This document shows, one piece after another, positions 1-7,711 of a stretch of DNA of 13,290 nt. This DNA is from a bacterium (GTDB lineage Bacteria; T1Sed10-126). A program made the translations under genes and the position numbers. Position 1 is the first letter of the stretch, and each line of letters opens with the position of its first letter. The notes beneath the pieces were generated by a model that ran no database searches, was not told where the DNA came from, and worked only from the letters and a program-made list of their open reading frames with translations. Location: the NCBI GenBank assembly GCA_003557545.1, contig PWOD01000108.1, positions 1-13,290 of the forward strand, read 5' to 3'.

Positions 1-2526
1 AATTCCGGGACAATTACTAACAGCTACAGCCGGGGAGCTATTGAAGCGCTTGAGGAGGCCGGTGGGTTAGTTGGCCGGCAGAGTGGTGGAATAGTTGAGC
101 AGAGCCTGGGGCTGGTTGAGTTAAAGGTTGATGTGGCAGCCGGGGGTGCAGTTGGCAGCCGGGTGGGTGGAGTTGTCGAGGAGGTCTTCTGGGACGTGGA
201 GCTGTCCGGTGAGTCGCAAAGTGCTGGAGGGGTGGGGTTAACTACCCGTCAGCTGCGTGATTTAGCCACCTACAGCGGTGCCGGCTGGTCGATTGAAGCC
301 AGCGCTATTGAGCACAACGATGGCTATCCATATCTGTCGGGGGAGACAGACCCGGTCTGGCAGATTTCGGTCTACCTGGAGTTAGAGATTATCGGTGAGG
401 GTGTGGTGCTGATTAATGGTGAGACCTATGTTGAGCCGCTGCAGGTTGATCCACAAACGCCGCTGCTGGTTGAGGCGGTCTCCGGTCCAGCCTGGGAGTT
501 TGGCGGCTGGTCGGGTGATTTGACCGGTGCGGATAGCAGCGTGGAGTTAATTGTTGAGCGGGATAAATCGATCACAGCTGAGTTTACCGGAATAACCCAT
601 CAGCTGGTAGCCGAGATTATCGGCAGCGGAGAGCTGCTGGTTGATGGGACGACTTATACCGATACGCTGGTGCTGCTTACCGGCAGCACGGTAGCGCTTA
701 AGGTGGTGGCGGATCAGTATTACAGCTTCAGTCAGTGGGGTGCTGATCTGGTTGGCAGTGATACGGAACTGGAGCTGCTGGTCGATGAGGATAAGTTGAT
801 CGTGGCTAAATTCAGCCGGGACAGCCATAGTCTGGAGATTGCTGTGGAGGGTCCGGGCCGGGTGGAGGTTAACGGTGAGACCTACGTCGGGCCGCTGCAG
901 CTGGCTGCGGGTGAGACGCTGGGGCTGGCCGCCGAGCTGTTGAACCCGGCCTATCGGTTTGATGGCTGGTCGGGCGATATTGATAATCCGGCAAAGACGC
1001 TCAGTCTGCTGATTGAGGAGGATCTGCAGTTGATCGCACCGTTTGTTCCAAACTTTGCCGGTGGCGAAGGAACACAGGCCTCTCCCTATGAGATTACAAG
1101 CTGGGAGCATCTGCACAGCGTCCGGGGTTTCCCTCAAGCCCATTTCAAGTTGACCGATGATCTGGACAGCACCAGCATTGGTTATCACCAGCTGGCCTCG
1201 GAGACCGCCAACGGTGGAGCCGGCTGGCAGCCAGTTGGTGACGAGACCGATCCCTTTGCCGGTCAGTTTGACGGAGCCGGCAGGACTATTGCCGGTCTGT
1301 ACATCAACCGTCCGGACAGCGATTATATCGGACTGTTCGGGGTGAGCTCGGCCGAATCACAGATGGCTGGCATTGAGCTGTATGAGGTTAATATCCTGGG
1401 GAGGAACAACGTCGGGGCATTAGTTGGGAAAAACGATGGGTATATTGAGATCAGCTCCAGCAGCGGTTCGGTTGAGGGTGAGGATAATGTGGGGGGACTG
1501 GTCGGGCAAAATCTCAGGGGACGTAAATTATCTGAGTCATCTTCGGCTGCTCAAGTAAAAGGAAATGACCGGGTAGGAGGATTGGTTGGGTATAACTATC
1601 GTAGTAGTGAAGTGGTTGGTTCTTTTGCGCAAGGGTCAGTTGAGGGTGAGAACATGGTAGGTGGTTTGATTGGATATAATTTCCGTGGAGGTATAGTGGA
1701 AAGATCCTTTGCCAGTGGTGATATACGGGGGAATGATTATGTGGGTGGGTTAATCGGTTTGACCGGTTCCGGTAGTGAAATCAGATATTCTTATTCGACC
1801 GGTGCGATTGAAGGGGGAGAATATGTTGGTGGATTAATCGGGACCAGTCGATTTGGCAGAATTAGTGGCTGTTATGCAAGAGGAACTGTTGATGGTGTGA
1901 AGAGTGTTGGCGGGTTTATTGGTCAGCTTGAAGAAGGAGCTGTTGAAACAGTTTATTCGACAGGTAAAGTTACTGCCATAGATAAAGCCGGTGGGCTTAT
2001 TGGTGAGAAGGTTTCAGCCCGTGTAATTCAAAGTTTCTGGGATATTGAAAGTTCATATCAGCGAAAGAGTGCTGGTGGCAGAGGCAAAACAAGTTTTGAA
2101 ATGAGTGATATTCACACTTATATTGATCAGCGCTGGGATATTCAGTTGATCGATAAGGAGGTAAATGATGGTTACCCATTTCTAGCCTGGACAGAACAGC
2201 TTAACTCGCCAGTGTGGTTTCTGACCGATGATGAATATTTTAATCTACTTGGAACAGCAGAGGGGTTAGAACAGCCATATTCCTATCCAAATCCTTTTCG
2301 GGCTGATCAAAATCGGGTGGTAAGTTTTATAATACCAGCAAAATATGGTAACCGGGTAAATCTAACAGTTTATAGTGTCGGGGGTCGCCTGTTGATAAAT
2401 AAGCAGTTAAATCTAGAGGTGGGCCGTATGGCAAGATGGGAGCCGGAGCTGGCCTCAGGGACTTATATTTATCTAATCGAGGGTAACGGCGTGTCAGATT
2501 CTAATAGGATTACGATTATAAGATAA
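1..2526 (+). CDS. GLUG-repeat / InlB-like surface protein, 5' end missing
   Basis: The frame is open from base 1, so the gene starts to the left of the window; 841 residues are visible. In order I see the end of a GLUG array (GGLVG near residues 21-25), a closing segment (FWD...NDGYP-type, residues about 62-110), and three InlB/'bacterial repeat' modules of about 74 residues with GWSGD-type cores (about 124-348). Then come a linker (GEGTQASPYEI...), a second array of eight GLUG repeats (about 462-678), a second closing segment (FWDIES...NDGYPFL), and a tail from about 760 that begins YPNPFR and ends ITIIR. GLUG and InlB-like modules are typical of exported adhesins. The tail resembles FlgD-like/type IX 'Por' sorting domains. 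No catalytic motif is visible. Visible GC falls from roughly 60-70% in the first half to 40-47% in the second. The function is inferred as cell-surface binding; its partner is unknown. Confidence 0.85.
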   Translation, partial: NSGTITNSYSRGAIEALEEAGGLVGRQSGGIVEQSLGLVELKVDVAAGGAVGSRVGGVVEEVFWDVELSGESQSAGGVGLTTRQLRDLATYSGAGWSIEASAIEHNDGYPYLSGETDPVWQISVYLELEIIGEGVVLINGETYVEPLQVDPQTPLLVEAVSGPAWEFGGWSGDLTGADSSVELIVERDKSITAEFTGITHQLVAEIIGSGELLVDGTTYTDTLVLLTGSTVALKVVADQYYSFSQWGADLVGSDTELELLVDEDKLIVAKFSRDSHSLEIAVEGPGRVEVNGETYVGPLQLAAGETLGLAAELLNPAYRFDGWSGDIDNPAKTLSLLIEEDLQLIAPFVPNFAGGEGTQASPYEITSWEHLHSVRGFPQAHFKLTDDLDSTSIGYHQLASETANGGAGWQPVGDETDPFAGQFDGAGRTIAGLYINRPDSDYIGLFGVSSAESQMAGIELYEVNILGRNNVGALVGKNDGYIEISSSSGSVEGEDNVGGLVGQNLRGRKLSESSSAAQVKGNDRVGGLVGYNYRSSEVVGSFAQGSVEGENMVGGLIGYNFRGGIVERSFASGDIRGNDYVGGLIGLTGSGSEIRYSYSTGAIEGGEYVGGLIGTSRFGRISGCYARGTVDGVKSVGGFIGQLEEGAVETVYSTGKVTAIDKAGGLIGEKVSARVIQSFWDIESSYQRKSAGGRGKTSFEMSDIHTYIDQRWDIQLIDKEVNDGYPFLAWTEQLNSPVWFLTDDEYFNLLGTAEGLEQPYSYPNPFRADQNRVVSFIIPAKYGNRVNLTVYSVGGRLLINKQLNLEVGRMARWEPELASGTYIYLIEGNGVSDSNRITIIR
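370..1044 (+). repeat. Three tandem InlB-like repeat modules
   Basis: Three consecutive protein modules of about 74 residues each share the same plan. Each has a beta start (LEIIGEG, AEIIGSG, AVEGPG), a G(E/T)TY turn, a W-centred core (GWSGDL, QWGADL, GWSGDI), and an aspartate/glutamate-rich end leading into an 'aEF' or 'aKF' strand. The same module occurs once in the neighbouring leucine-rich-repeat protein (GWTGDL). The copies are diverged, so this is an old protein-level duplication and not a recent DNA duplication. Confidence 0.8.
1384..2034 (+). repeat. GLUG repeat array, eight copies
   Basis: Eight repeats of about 25-27 residues, each with a VGGL(V/I)G-type core followed by a serine/tyrosine-rich strand and a G-x-V/I turn. 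The cores read VGALVG, VGGLVG (twice), VGGLIG (three times), VGGFIG and AGGLIG. GLUG arrays are expected to fold as a beta-solenoid-like rod in exported adhesins. The start of this array is also where base composition changes to a lower GC level. Confidence 0.8.
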
Positions 2527-2687
2527 GTTGATTGACTTATAAGAAGGTCAGATCATCCAGGGAAATATAGTACTTCAATGAGACAAGGAAAACCACAGAG
2601 TGGATGGGGAGCTGAACGAAAGAGAAAATCACTCACGAGGTAGTGGAGGGATCAACCTTTCAACATCGAGGCAAACTGGCGAACTAA

Positions 2688-5600
2688 TTATCTTATGATC
2701 GCCAGCCGTCCGGTTTCGCTGTTGCCGGTTGATCTGTCTTTGATCCGGTAGATGTAATAGCCACTGCTCAGGGTTTTGCCCGAATTATTACGGAGATTCC
2801 ATTCATAGGGGTCGTCGTGGGTTATTGTGTTGTAGACCAGAGTTCCGATAATCGTGTAAATTTCCAGCTCAAACGGACCATTATTGGGAGAGTTGAAGGC
2901 GAAATGCATCGAGTTATCGCCTGTCGTCGGATCGCCGTCACTGAAGCGGAAGGGATTGGGACCAACGATTACTTTAGAAGGTTTAGAGGGTTGGCCGATT
3001 GCGGTTTGAAAGAGGGCTGTGCACTGTCTATCCTGATTCATAACTATTGTTATTTCACTATCTGCCGATGTTAGGTCGCCGGTCCAGCCCTGGAAAACCA
3101 TTCCCGGGCCCGGGTTTGCTGTAAGCAGTAGTTCGGTGTTATAGATGTATTTGTCAAGGTCGGGATCAACGGAGACGCTGCCGTTGCCAATGATGTTTAT
3201 AGTTAATAGTTTATAACGATAGATCCACTGGCCGGCCGCCGCATTCCACAGGTAAGTGCCGGGATAGGAGTTGTTGGCCTGATAATCTGCCTTGAAATTA
3301 CCGTTATCACCGAGGGATGCAATATTTCCGATGCTGACCCCGGGACCAAGTTTTACTTCGGTCAAAGAATTTCTATAGAAAACCCAGTCTGTAACTGTGT
3401 TTAGGGTGGTGGGAAGTTCGATGGCTGTCAGGGAGTTAAAGGCGAAGGAATGGCTGCCCAGTTGAGAAATCGAGGGTGGCAGCTGTAATTCGAGCATATC
3501 GTTGTAAGCGTAGGCATAATGGCCTATTTCAGTGATAGATGGGCCGAGAGTGAGCTGTGTAATGTTGTTATCGTAAAAAGCGTAGTGGCCGATTCGGGTT
3601 ACAGTGACGGGAATTGTAGCGGTGGTTAGATTATTTCGGGTGAAGGTGAAATCTTTTATTTCAGTAATACCATGGGGAACTGTTACTGTGGTTAGCTCGT
3701 TGTTGCGAAAGGCCCCGACACCGATAGTGGTGGTGGAGTCGGGGATTGTGATGCTGGCAATATTGTTATGGGCAAAGGCATAATTCCCAATTGCAGTGAG
3801 AGAGTCGGGAAAGATTACACCGTTAAGATCCATGTTGGCAAATCCGATTGGATCGTTATCGTCACCGGGTCCGATAATCTCAACGGTTATCCCGGCTATT
3901 TTTTCAGGAATTACCGGGGAGAGTATTTCAGGAGAATCACCACTGATACCGGTAGGGTAGTACTGAGTTATAGTTCCGGTCAAGGGGTCAAATTCAAAAT
4001 ATTCTTCAGGGGTTAGATGGAGCCATTGGAAGCTGTTTTGATGCCATTGATAGCTGCCGGCCAGGGAGTTGTTAGCCACGTAATCTGCTGTAAAATTACC
4101 AATATTTCCCAGGGAAAAATTGTCTCCCAGTATAACATCCCTGCCAATAGTCACCTTTGTTATGGGATTGTCGCGGAAGGCAGAATCACGAATTTCAGTG
4201 ACAGATTCCGGGATGGTTATTTCGGTAAGTTGATTTCCCCAAAAGGCACTCATATCGATTAAAGTAAGAGAATCGGGGAGCTGTAGCTCTGAAATCAAAT
4301 TGTTACGGAATGCAGTGTGACCTATGGTTGTGACAGAATCACCCAGAGTCAGCGATTCGATAGAGTTGTTGGCAAAGACATAATCACCGATATCTGTAAT
4401 AGAATCAGGAATAGTGAGTTCTGTGAGGGAATTGTTATAAAAGATCATGTTATGTAAGACAGTGAGGGAATTGCCAAGGATTACAGATTCTATGGCATTT
4501 TGTTGAAAGGCTGCATTGCCCATTAAAGTAACAGAATCTGGAATAATTAACTCTGTAAGCAGGTTGTGTGAAAAACTGCCCCCTCCCAGATGCTCCAGGG
4601 AATTTCCCAGAGTCAGCGTTTCCAGATTGTTGTATCCGAATACATTTTCACCTATAAAGGTAACAGAATCTGGAATGATGATTTCTCTGAGTGAATTTTT
4701 ATAGAATGCCAGGCCTCCTATGAATGTAATAGATTCCGGGAAGGTTACGGCAGTTAAACCCATGTTGGAGAATCCAACGGGATTATTCCAATGCCCATAG
4801 CCGATTTGTTCAACTGTTTGACCGGCTATCTGGGACGGAATAATTGGATCGAGAACTTCAGGTGATTGACCTTCGCCGCATAAATAGTTTTCAATTCGTC
4901 GCAGTGAGATATTAAAGTCAAAACAGATATCGGCCAGAAGTGACCAGCTTAAAGCATGCCACAGGTAGGTCCCGGCCTGCGAGTTGTTTGCTTCATAGGC
5001 AGCTTTGAAATTACCATAAGGACCGAGTGAACGGTCGTTGCCAATAATAACATTCGACCCGATGGTTACCTCGGTTATCAATTCATGACGAAAGGCATCT
5101 GATTCCAGCTCAACAAGTGAATCAGGCAGCCGCAGCCTGGTTACCGGATTGTCCTGAAACGCCCGCGCGCCGATTTTAGTGATTGATTGAGGAAAATTCA
5201 AGTTTTCCAGGTTGTTGTTACCAAAGGTATGGGACTTTATTTCAGTGATTGAATTTCCAATATAAAGCTCTTCCAGCTGGTTGTTGACAAAGGCCCAGGA
5301 ACCCAGGTCGTTGACTGAATCGGGGATCAGGACGGCTGTAAGTAGATTGTCCATAAATGCATAATTTCCTATTTTTATCAGGGAATTTCCCAGCGTAAGA
5401 GTTTTTAGATTATTCAGACGAAACGCATTAGATCCTATTTCAACTACTGAATCGGGGATGATAAGTTCGCTGAGTGAATTGTGGATAAATGCGTGCTGTT
5501 TTATTTCGAGAAGAGAGGCGGGCAAAGTTACAGCGGTTAAACCCAGGTTAGAAAAACCTTCAGGATTGTTCCAATCACCCTCTCCTATAATCTGCACGGT

Positions 5601-5828
5601 TTCTCCTCCTATTTTCGCAGGAATTACCGGGCTGAGTATTTCTGGAGAGTCCCCGGTTAATCCGGTGGGGTAATACTGGGTAATAGTGCCGGTGGCCGGG
5701 TCAAATTCGAAATAGTTTTCGGGAGTTGTTTCTCCTCGAACAGTAACGGGGTTTAAGAGTAAGAGGCTAACGCTAAGGATGAATATAAAAATGATCCAGG
5801 AGGATTGAATATTATAGCTGTTAATCAT
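2688..5828 (-). CDS. BspA-like leucine-rich-repeat surface protein
   Basis: A complete 1046-residue protein. A hydrophobic stretch at residues 11-27 acts as signal peptide or anchor; its n-region lacks lysine or arginine, which is unusual. The body is three large modules (about 36-297, 301-600, 607-870). Each opens with a header (clear in modules 1 and 3 as FEFDP-TGTITQYYPTG, diverged in module 2), continues with BspA-type repeats of about 23 residues (LTELxIPDSVTxIGxxAFxxN), and closes with GNFxAxYxANNSxxGTYxW. Then follow one InlB-like module (GWTGDL, about 871-942) and a tail of about 90 residues from GPNPFR to LAIIR. BspA-like proteins are surface adhesins in other bacteria; no enzyme motif is visible. 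The ATG is preceded by AGAAGGA with a 7-base gap. It converges with the GLUG protein and shares two domain types with it. Confidence 0.85.
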   Translation of the reverse strand: MINSYNIQSSWIIFIFILSVSLLLLNPVTVRGETTPENYFEFDPATGTITQYYPTGLTGDSPEILSPVIPAKIGGETVQIIGEGDWNNPEGFSNLGLTAVTLPASLLEIKQHAFIHNSLSELIIPDSVVEIGSNAFRLNNLKTLTLGNSLIKIGNYAFMDNLLTAVLIPDSVNDLGSWAFVNNQLEELYIGNSITEIKSHTFGNNNLENLNFPQSITKIGARAFQDNPVTRLRLPDSLVELESDAFRHELITEVTIGSNVIIGNDRSLGPYGNFKAAYEANNSQAGTYLWHALSWSLLADICFDFNISLRRIENYLCGEGQSPEVLDPIIPSQIAGQTVEQIGYGHWNNPVGFSNMGLTAVTFPESITFIGGLAFYKNSLREIIIPDSVTFIGENVFGYNNLETLTLGNSLEHLGGGSFSHNLLTELIIPDSVTLMGNAAFQQNAIESVILGNSLTVLHNMIFYNNSLTELTIPDSITDIGDYVFANNSIESLTLGDSVTTIGHTAFRNNLISELQLPDSLTLIDMSAFWGNQLTEITIPESVTEIRDSAFRDNPITKVTIGRDVILGDNFSLGNIGNFTADYVANNSLAGSYQWHQNSFQWLHLTPEEYFEFDPLTGTITQYYPTGISGDSPEILSPVIPEKIAGITVEIIGPGDDNDPIGFANMDLNGVIFPDSLTAIGNYAFAHNNIASITIPDSTTTIGVGAFRNNELTTVTVPHGITEIKDFTFTRNNLTTATIPVTVTRIGHYAFYDNNITQLTLGPSITEIGHYAYAYNDMLELQLPPSISQLGSHSFAFNSLTAIELPTTLNTVTDWVFYRNSLTEVKLGPGVSIGNIASLGDNGNFKADYQANNSYPGTYLWNAAAGQWIYRYKLLTINIIGNGSVSVDPDLDKYIYNTELLLTANPGPGMVFQGWTGDLTSADSEITIVMNQDRQCTALFQTAIGQPSKPSKVIVGPNPFRFSDGDPTTGDNSMHFAFNSPNNGPFELEIYTIIGTLVYNTITHDDPYEWNLRNNSGKTLSSGYYIYRIKDRSTGNSETGRLAIIR

Positions 5829-5870
5829 AACTTTTTCCTTCTAAACTGCTCTAATTAAAGTCTTTATTAA

Positions 5871-5899
5871 AGTATACATCTTTAATCAGTGTTTTTCAA
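5871..5899 (-). promoter_or_regulatory. Sigma-A-type promoter for the leucine-rich-repeat gene
   Basis: On the minus strand TTGAAA (5899-5894) and TATACT (5876-5871) are separated by exactly 17 bases. Both hexamers match the consensus at five of six positions. Transcription would start near 5864, giving a leader of about 36 bases that contains the AGAAGGA ribosome site. Position, spacing and strand all agree with the downstream start at 5828. Confidence 0.7.
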
Positions 5900-5924
5900 A
5901 ATTTTTTCAAAAAAATAATCAATG

Positions 5925-5994
5925 TAGAACAATAACCGGTTTTTTCAAGTTGAGCGATCAAACTTTTTGGAGTGAATTAGAGTTTGTTCTAATT
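5925..5994. promoter_or_regulatory. Nested inverted repeats upstream of glyA
   Basis: AATTAGA (5975-5981) and TCTAATT (5988-5994) form a perfect 7-base palindrome around a 6-base centre, with TTTT ending two bases beyond. Part of the right arm, TTGTTCTA (5984-5991), is also the exact complement of TAGAACAA at 5925-5932. Between them lies a third small hairpin, AAGTTGA and TCAAACTT around a GCGA loop (5947-5965). This could be a repressor operator with a distant second half-site, or a folded leader or attenuator if transcription starts upstream of 5925. I do not recognise it as a known riboswitch or named operator. Confidence 0.4.
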
Positions 5995-6034
5995 TTGAGA
6001 AAGTAGGATAGGGGTGAAAGCGTTCGTGAGGATT

Positions 6035-6097
6035 TTCATGTTAGAATAAAATCGGGGTCTATGATAGAATTGTTTTAATTGAACAGTAAGGTATATA
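6035..6097 (+). promoter_or_regulatory. Possible glyA promoter region
   Basis: Two weak candidates overlap here. TATGAT (6060-6065) is a good -10 box, but its best -35 (TTCATG, 6035-6040) is 19 bases away. TTGTTT (6070-6075) and TATATA (6092-6097) are 16 bases apart, which would give a very short leader. Neither is convincing alone. glyA must have a promoter between 5829 and 6105 because the upstream gene is divergent. Confidence 0.25.
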
Positions 6098-6122
6098 AAG
6101 AATATAAAGGAGTTGGAAGAAG

Positions 6123-7409
6123 ATGTTTGACGAATCAGTCGAAACAGTTGACCATGAGGTTGCTGAGGCTTTAAAAAAGGAGGTGGCAAGACAGGAAAAT
6201 AATATTGAGTTAATTGCCTCAGAAAATTTTGCCAGCCGGGCTGTTTTGGAAACAGCCGGATCGGTTATGACTAATAAATATGCTGAAGGTTATCCAGGGA
6301 AAAGATACTATGGTGGCTGTGAGAATATGGATACTGTTGAACGGCTGGCCATTGATCGGGCCTGTGAGCTATTTAATTGTAAATATGCAAATGTTCAAGC
6401 TCATTCGGGCAGTGGAGCTAACATGGCGGCTTATATGGCATTGATTAATCCCGGGGACAAGATTTTAAGTATGGACCTTAGCCATGGTGGCCATTTATCG
6501 CACGGAGCACCTGTAAGTTTTAGTGGTCAGTTGTATGAAGTTGCACATTATGGAGTGAATGAAAAGTCAGAAAGAATTGAAGCTGAAGAGGTAATAGAGG
6601 CGGCAGAAAAGTTTAATCCTGATCTGATAGTTGCTGGATACAGCGCTTATCCTCGTGAGATACCGTTTGATTTATTTCGTGAAGTGGCTGACGCTCACGA
6701 TGCTTTCTTAGTAGTGGATATTGCTCATATTGCAGGATTAGTTGCAGCCGGCCATCATTCCAGCCCCTTTCCACAGGCTGATGTTGTAACTTCTACCACA
6801 CATAAAACATTAAGAGGACCCAGAGGTGGGCTTATACTCACTAATGATCAGGATATTGCCGATAAAATCAACAAGAAGATTTTTCCAGGTATACAGGGTG
6901 GTCCCCTGATGCACCAGGTAGCTGCTAAGGCCGTAGCTTTTAAAGAGGCCATGACAGAGGAGTTTGCTGACTATCAGAAGCAGGTAATAAGCAATGCTAT
7001 CAGGTTAGGTGAGGTATTGGATGACCGGGGTTTTCATATAGTCTCAGGTGGAACAGACAATCATCTTTTACTGGTTAACCTGGTGCCCAAGAATATTACC
7101 GGTAAGCTGGCCGAAAAGATTCTTGATGAGGTGGGGATTACTGCCAACAAAAATACTGTGCCGGGTGAAACTGAATCACCCTTTGTTACAAGTGGCGTGC
7201 GATTGGGGACGCCAGCTGTTACAACCCGGGGAATGAAAGAAGCTGAAATGGAAAAAATTGGCGAGTTGATCGATAGGGTCGTCTCAAACCCTGAGGACAC
7301 AAAGGCCCATAAGATGGTCAAAGTAGAGGTTAGTAAGCTTACTGCTGAGTTTCCCCTGTATCCTTTCATAGAAGGTTCTGGTTACAGCGCTGTTGGTATA
7401 CAGGCATGA
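6123..7409 (+). CDS. glyA: Serine hydroxymethyltransferase
   Basis: The cytoplasmic PLP enzyme that interconverts serine plus tetrahydrofolate with glycine plus methylene-tetrahydrofolate, the main source of one-carbon units. At 428 residues it is close to the usual bacterial length of about 410-420. Family landmarks are all present: the N-terminal [20 protein letters not shown] (56-65), HSGSGAN (94-100), SHGGHLSHG (120-128), VDIAHIAGL (198-206) and [12 protein letters not shown] with the PLP-binding lysine at 228. The C-terminal SGVRLGTPA-type folate/substrate region is also intact. The start is supported by AAAGGAG at 6106-6112, 10 bases before the ATG. It is divergent from the leucine-rich-repeat gene and may be co-transcribed with the 75-residue protein 41 bases downstream. 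I see nothing broken or unusual in the protein. Confidence 0.97.
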   Translation: MFDESVETVDHEVAEALKKEVARQENNIELIASENFASRAVLETAGSVMTNKYAEGYPGKRYYGGCENMDTVERLAIDRACELFNCKYANVQAHSGSGANMAAYMALINPGDKILSMDLSHGGHLSHGAPVSFSGQLYEVAHYGVNEKSERIEAEEVIEAAEKFNPDLIVAGYSAYPREIPFDLFREVADAHDAFLVVDIAHIAGLVAAGHHSSPFPQADVVTSTTHKTLRGPRGGLILTNDQDIADKINKKIFPGIQGGPLMHQVAAKAVAFKEAMTEEFADYQKQVISNAIRLGEVLDDRGFHIVSGGTDNHLLLVNLVPKNITGKLAEKILDEVGITANKNTVPGETESPFVTSGVRLGTPAVTTRGMKEAEMEKIGELIDRVVSNPEDTKAHKMVKVEVSKLTAEFPLYPFIEGSGYSAVGIQA

Positions 7410-7450
7410 GGTTGATAGATAAATTATTCTGTTAGGAGGGTGAAGTTTAA

Positions 7451-7678
7451 ATGTCGCCAATCCAACCCGCTTCAGTTGATGCGATTCAAAGAGCTTTCAT
7501 GCAGCAGGATATATCAGCCCGTAACCTGGCAAAAATCGGATTAGTTGATCGAGCTGAAGTTGATCTGGTCAGAGAGACTGTAAATCAGATGAATAATAAA
7601 AACGCAGTGTCATTTAATATCTCATCGATTAAAGTTCAGGATCAAATGGTCGGAGAGCTGTTGGATTTACAGGCCTGA
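7451..7678 (+). CDS. Mini-protein resembling flagellar rod end helices
   Basis: A 75-residue protein with a strong ribosome site (AGGAGGG, 7434-7440, 10 bases before the ATG). By eye it matches the two ends of flagellar axial/rod proteins (FlgB/FlgC/FlgG type) joined without the middle. Residues 8-28 (AIQRAF...ISARNLAKI) resemble the N-terminal helix with its ANNIAN motif. Residues 36-73 (EVDLVRE ... DQMVGELLDL) resemble the C-terminal rod domain with consensus VDL..E...(x)n..DEML..LL.L. The usual QRAYEAN segment is altered to NKNAVSFN. Short proteins with only these helices occur in some flagellated bacteria, but I know of no assigned function. No flagellar genes are visible here. It could be an orphan rod or hook accessory, or a related coiled-coil protein. 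That it is a gene is likely; the family match is by eye only. Confidence 0.7.
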   Translation: MSPIQPASVDAIQRAFMQQDISARNLAKIGLVDRAEVDLVRETVNQMNNKNAVSFNISSIKVQDQMVGELLDLQA

Positions 7679-7697
7679 CTTAAACTTTCATCAGGCT
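7672..7697. terminator. Weak hairpin between convergent genes
   Basis: GCCTGA (7673-7678) and TCAGGC (7691-7696) pair around a 12-base loop, with one further G-T pair outside. The left arm contains the stop codon of the 75-residue protein. It sits in the 33-base gap between convergent genes, where a two-way terminator is expected. There is no T run directly after it on either strand, so termination is only suggested by position. Confidence 0.25.
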
Positions 7698-7711
7698 GGA
7701 TTATCGAGTTA

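Noticed and set aside
547-1188. 213-residue minus-strand open frame
   Set aside because: It lies fully antisense to the GC-rich InlB-like modules of the GLUG protein. High GC with repeated codon patterns keeps the reverse frame open. No family features are visible.
2527-2687. Possible terminator in the gap between the two surface-protein genes
   Set aside because: The best candidate is a 4-base stem, CCAC and GTGG on the minus strand followed by TTTT. It is too short to support a call.
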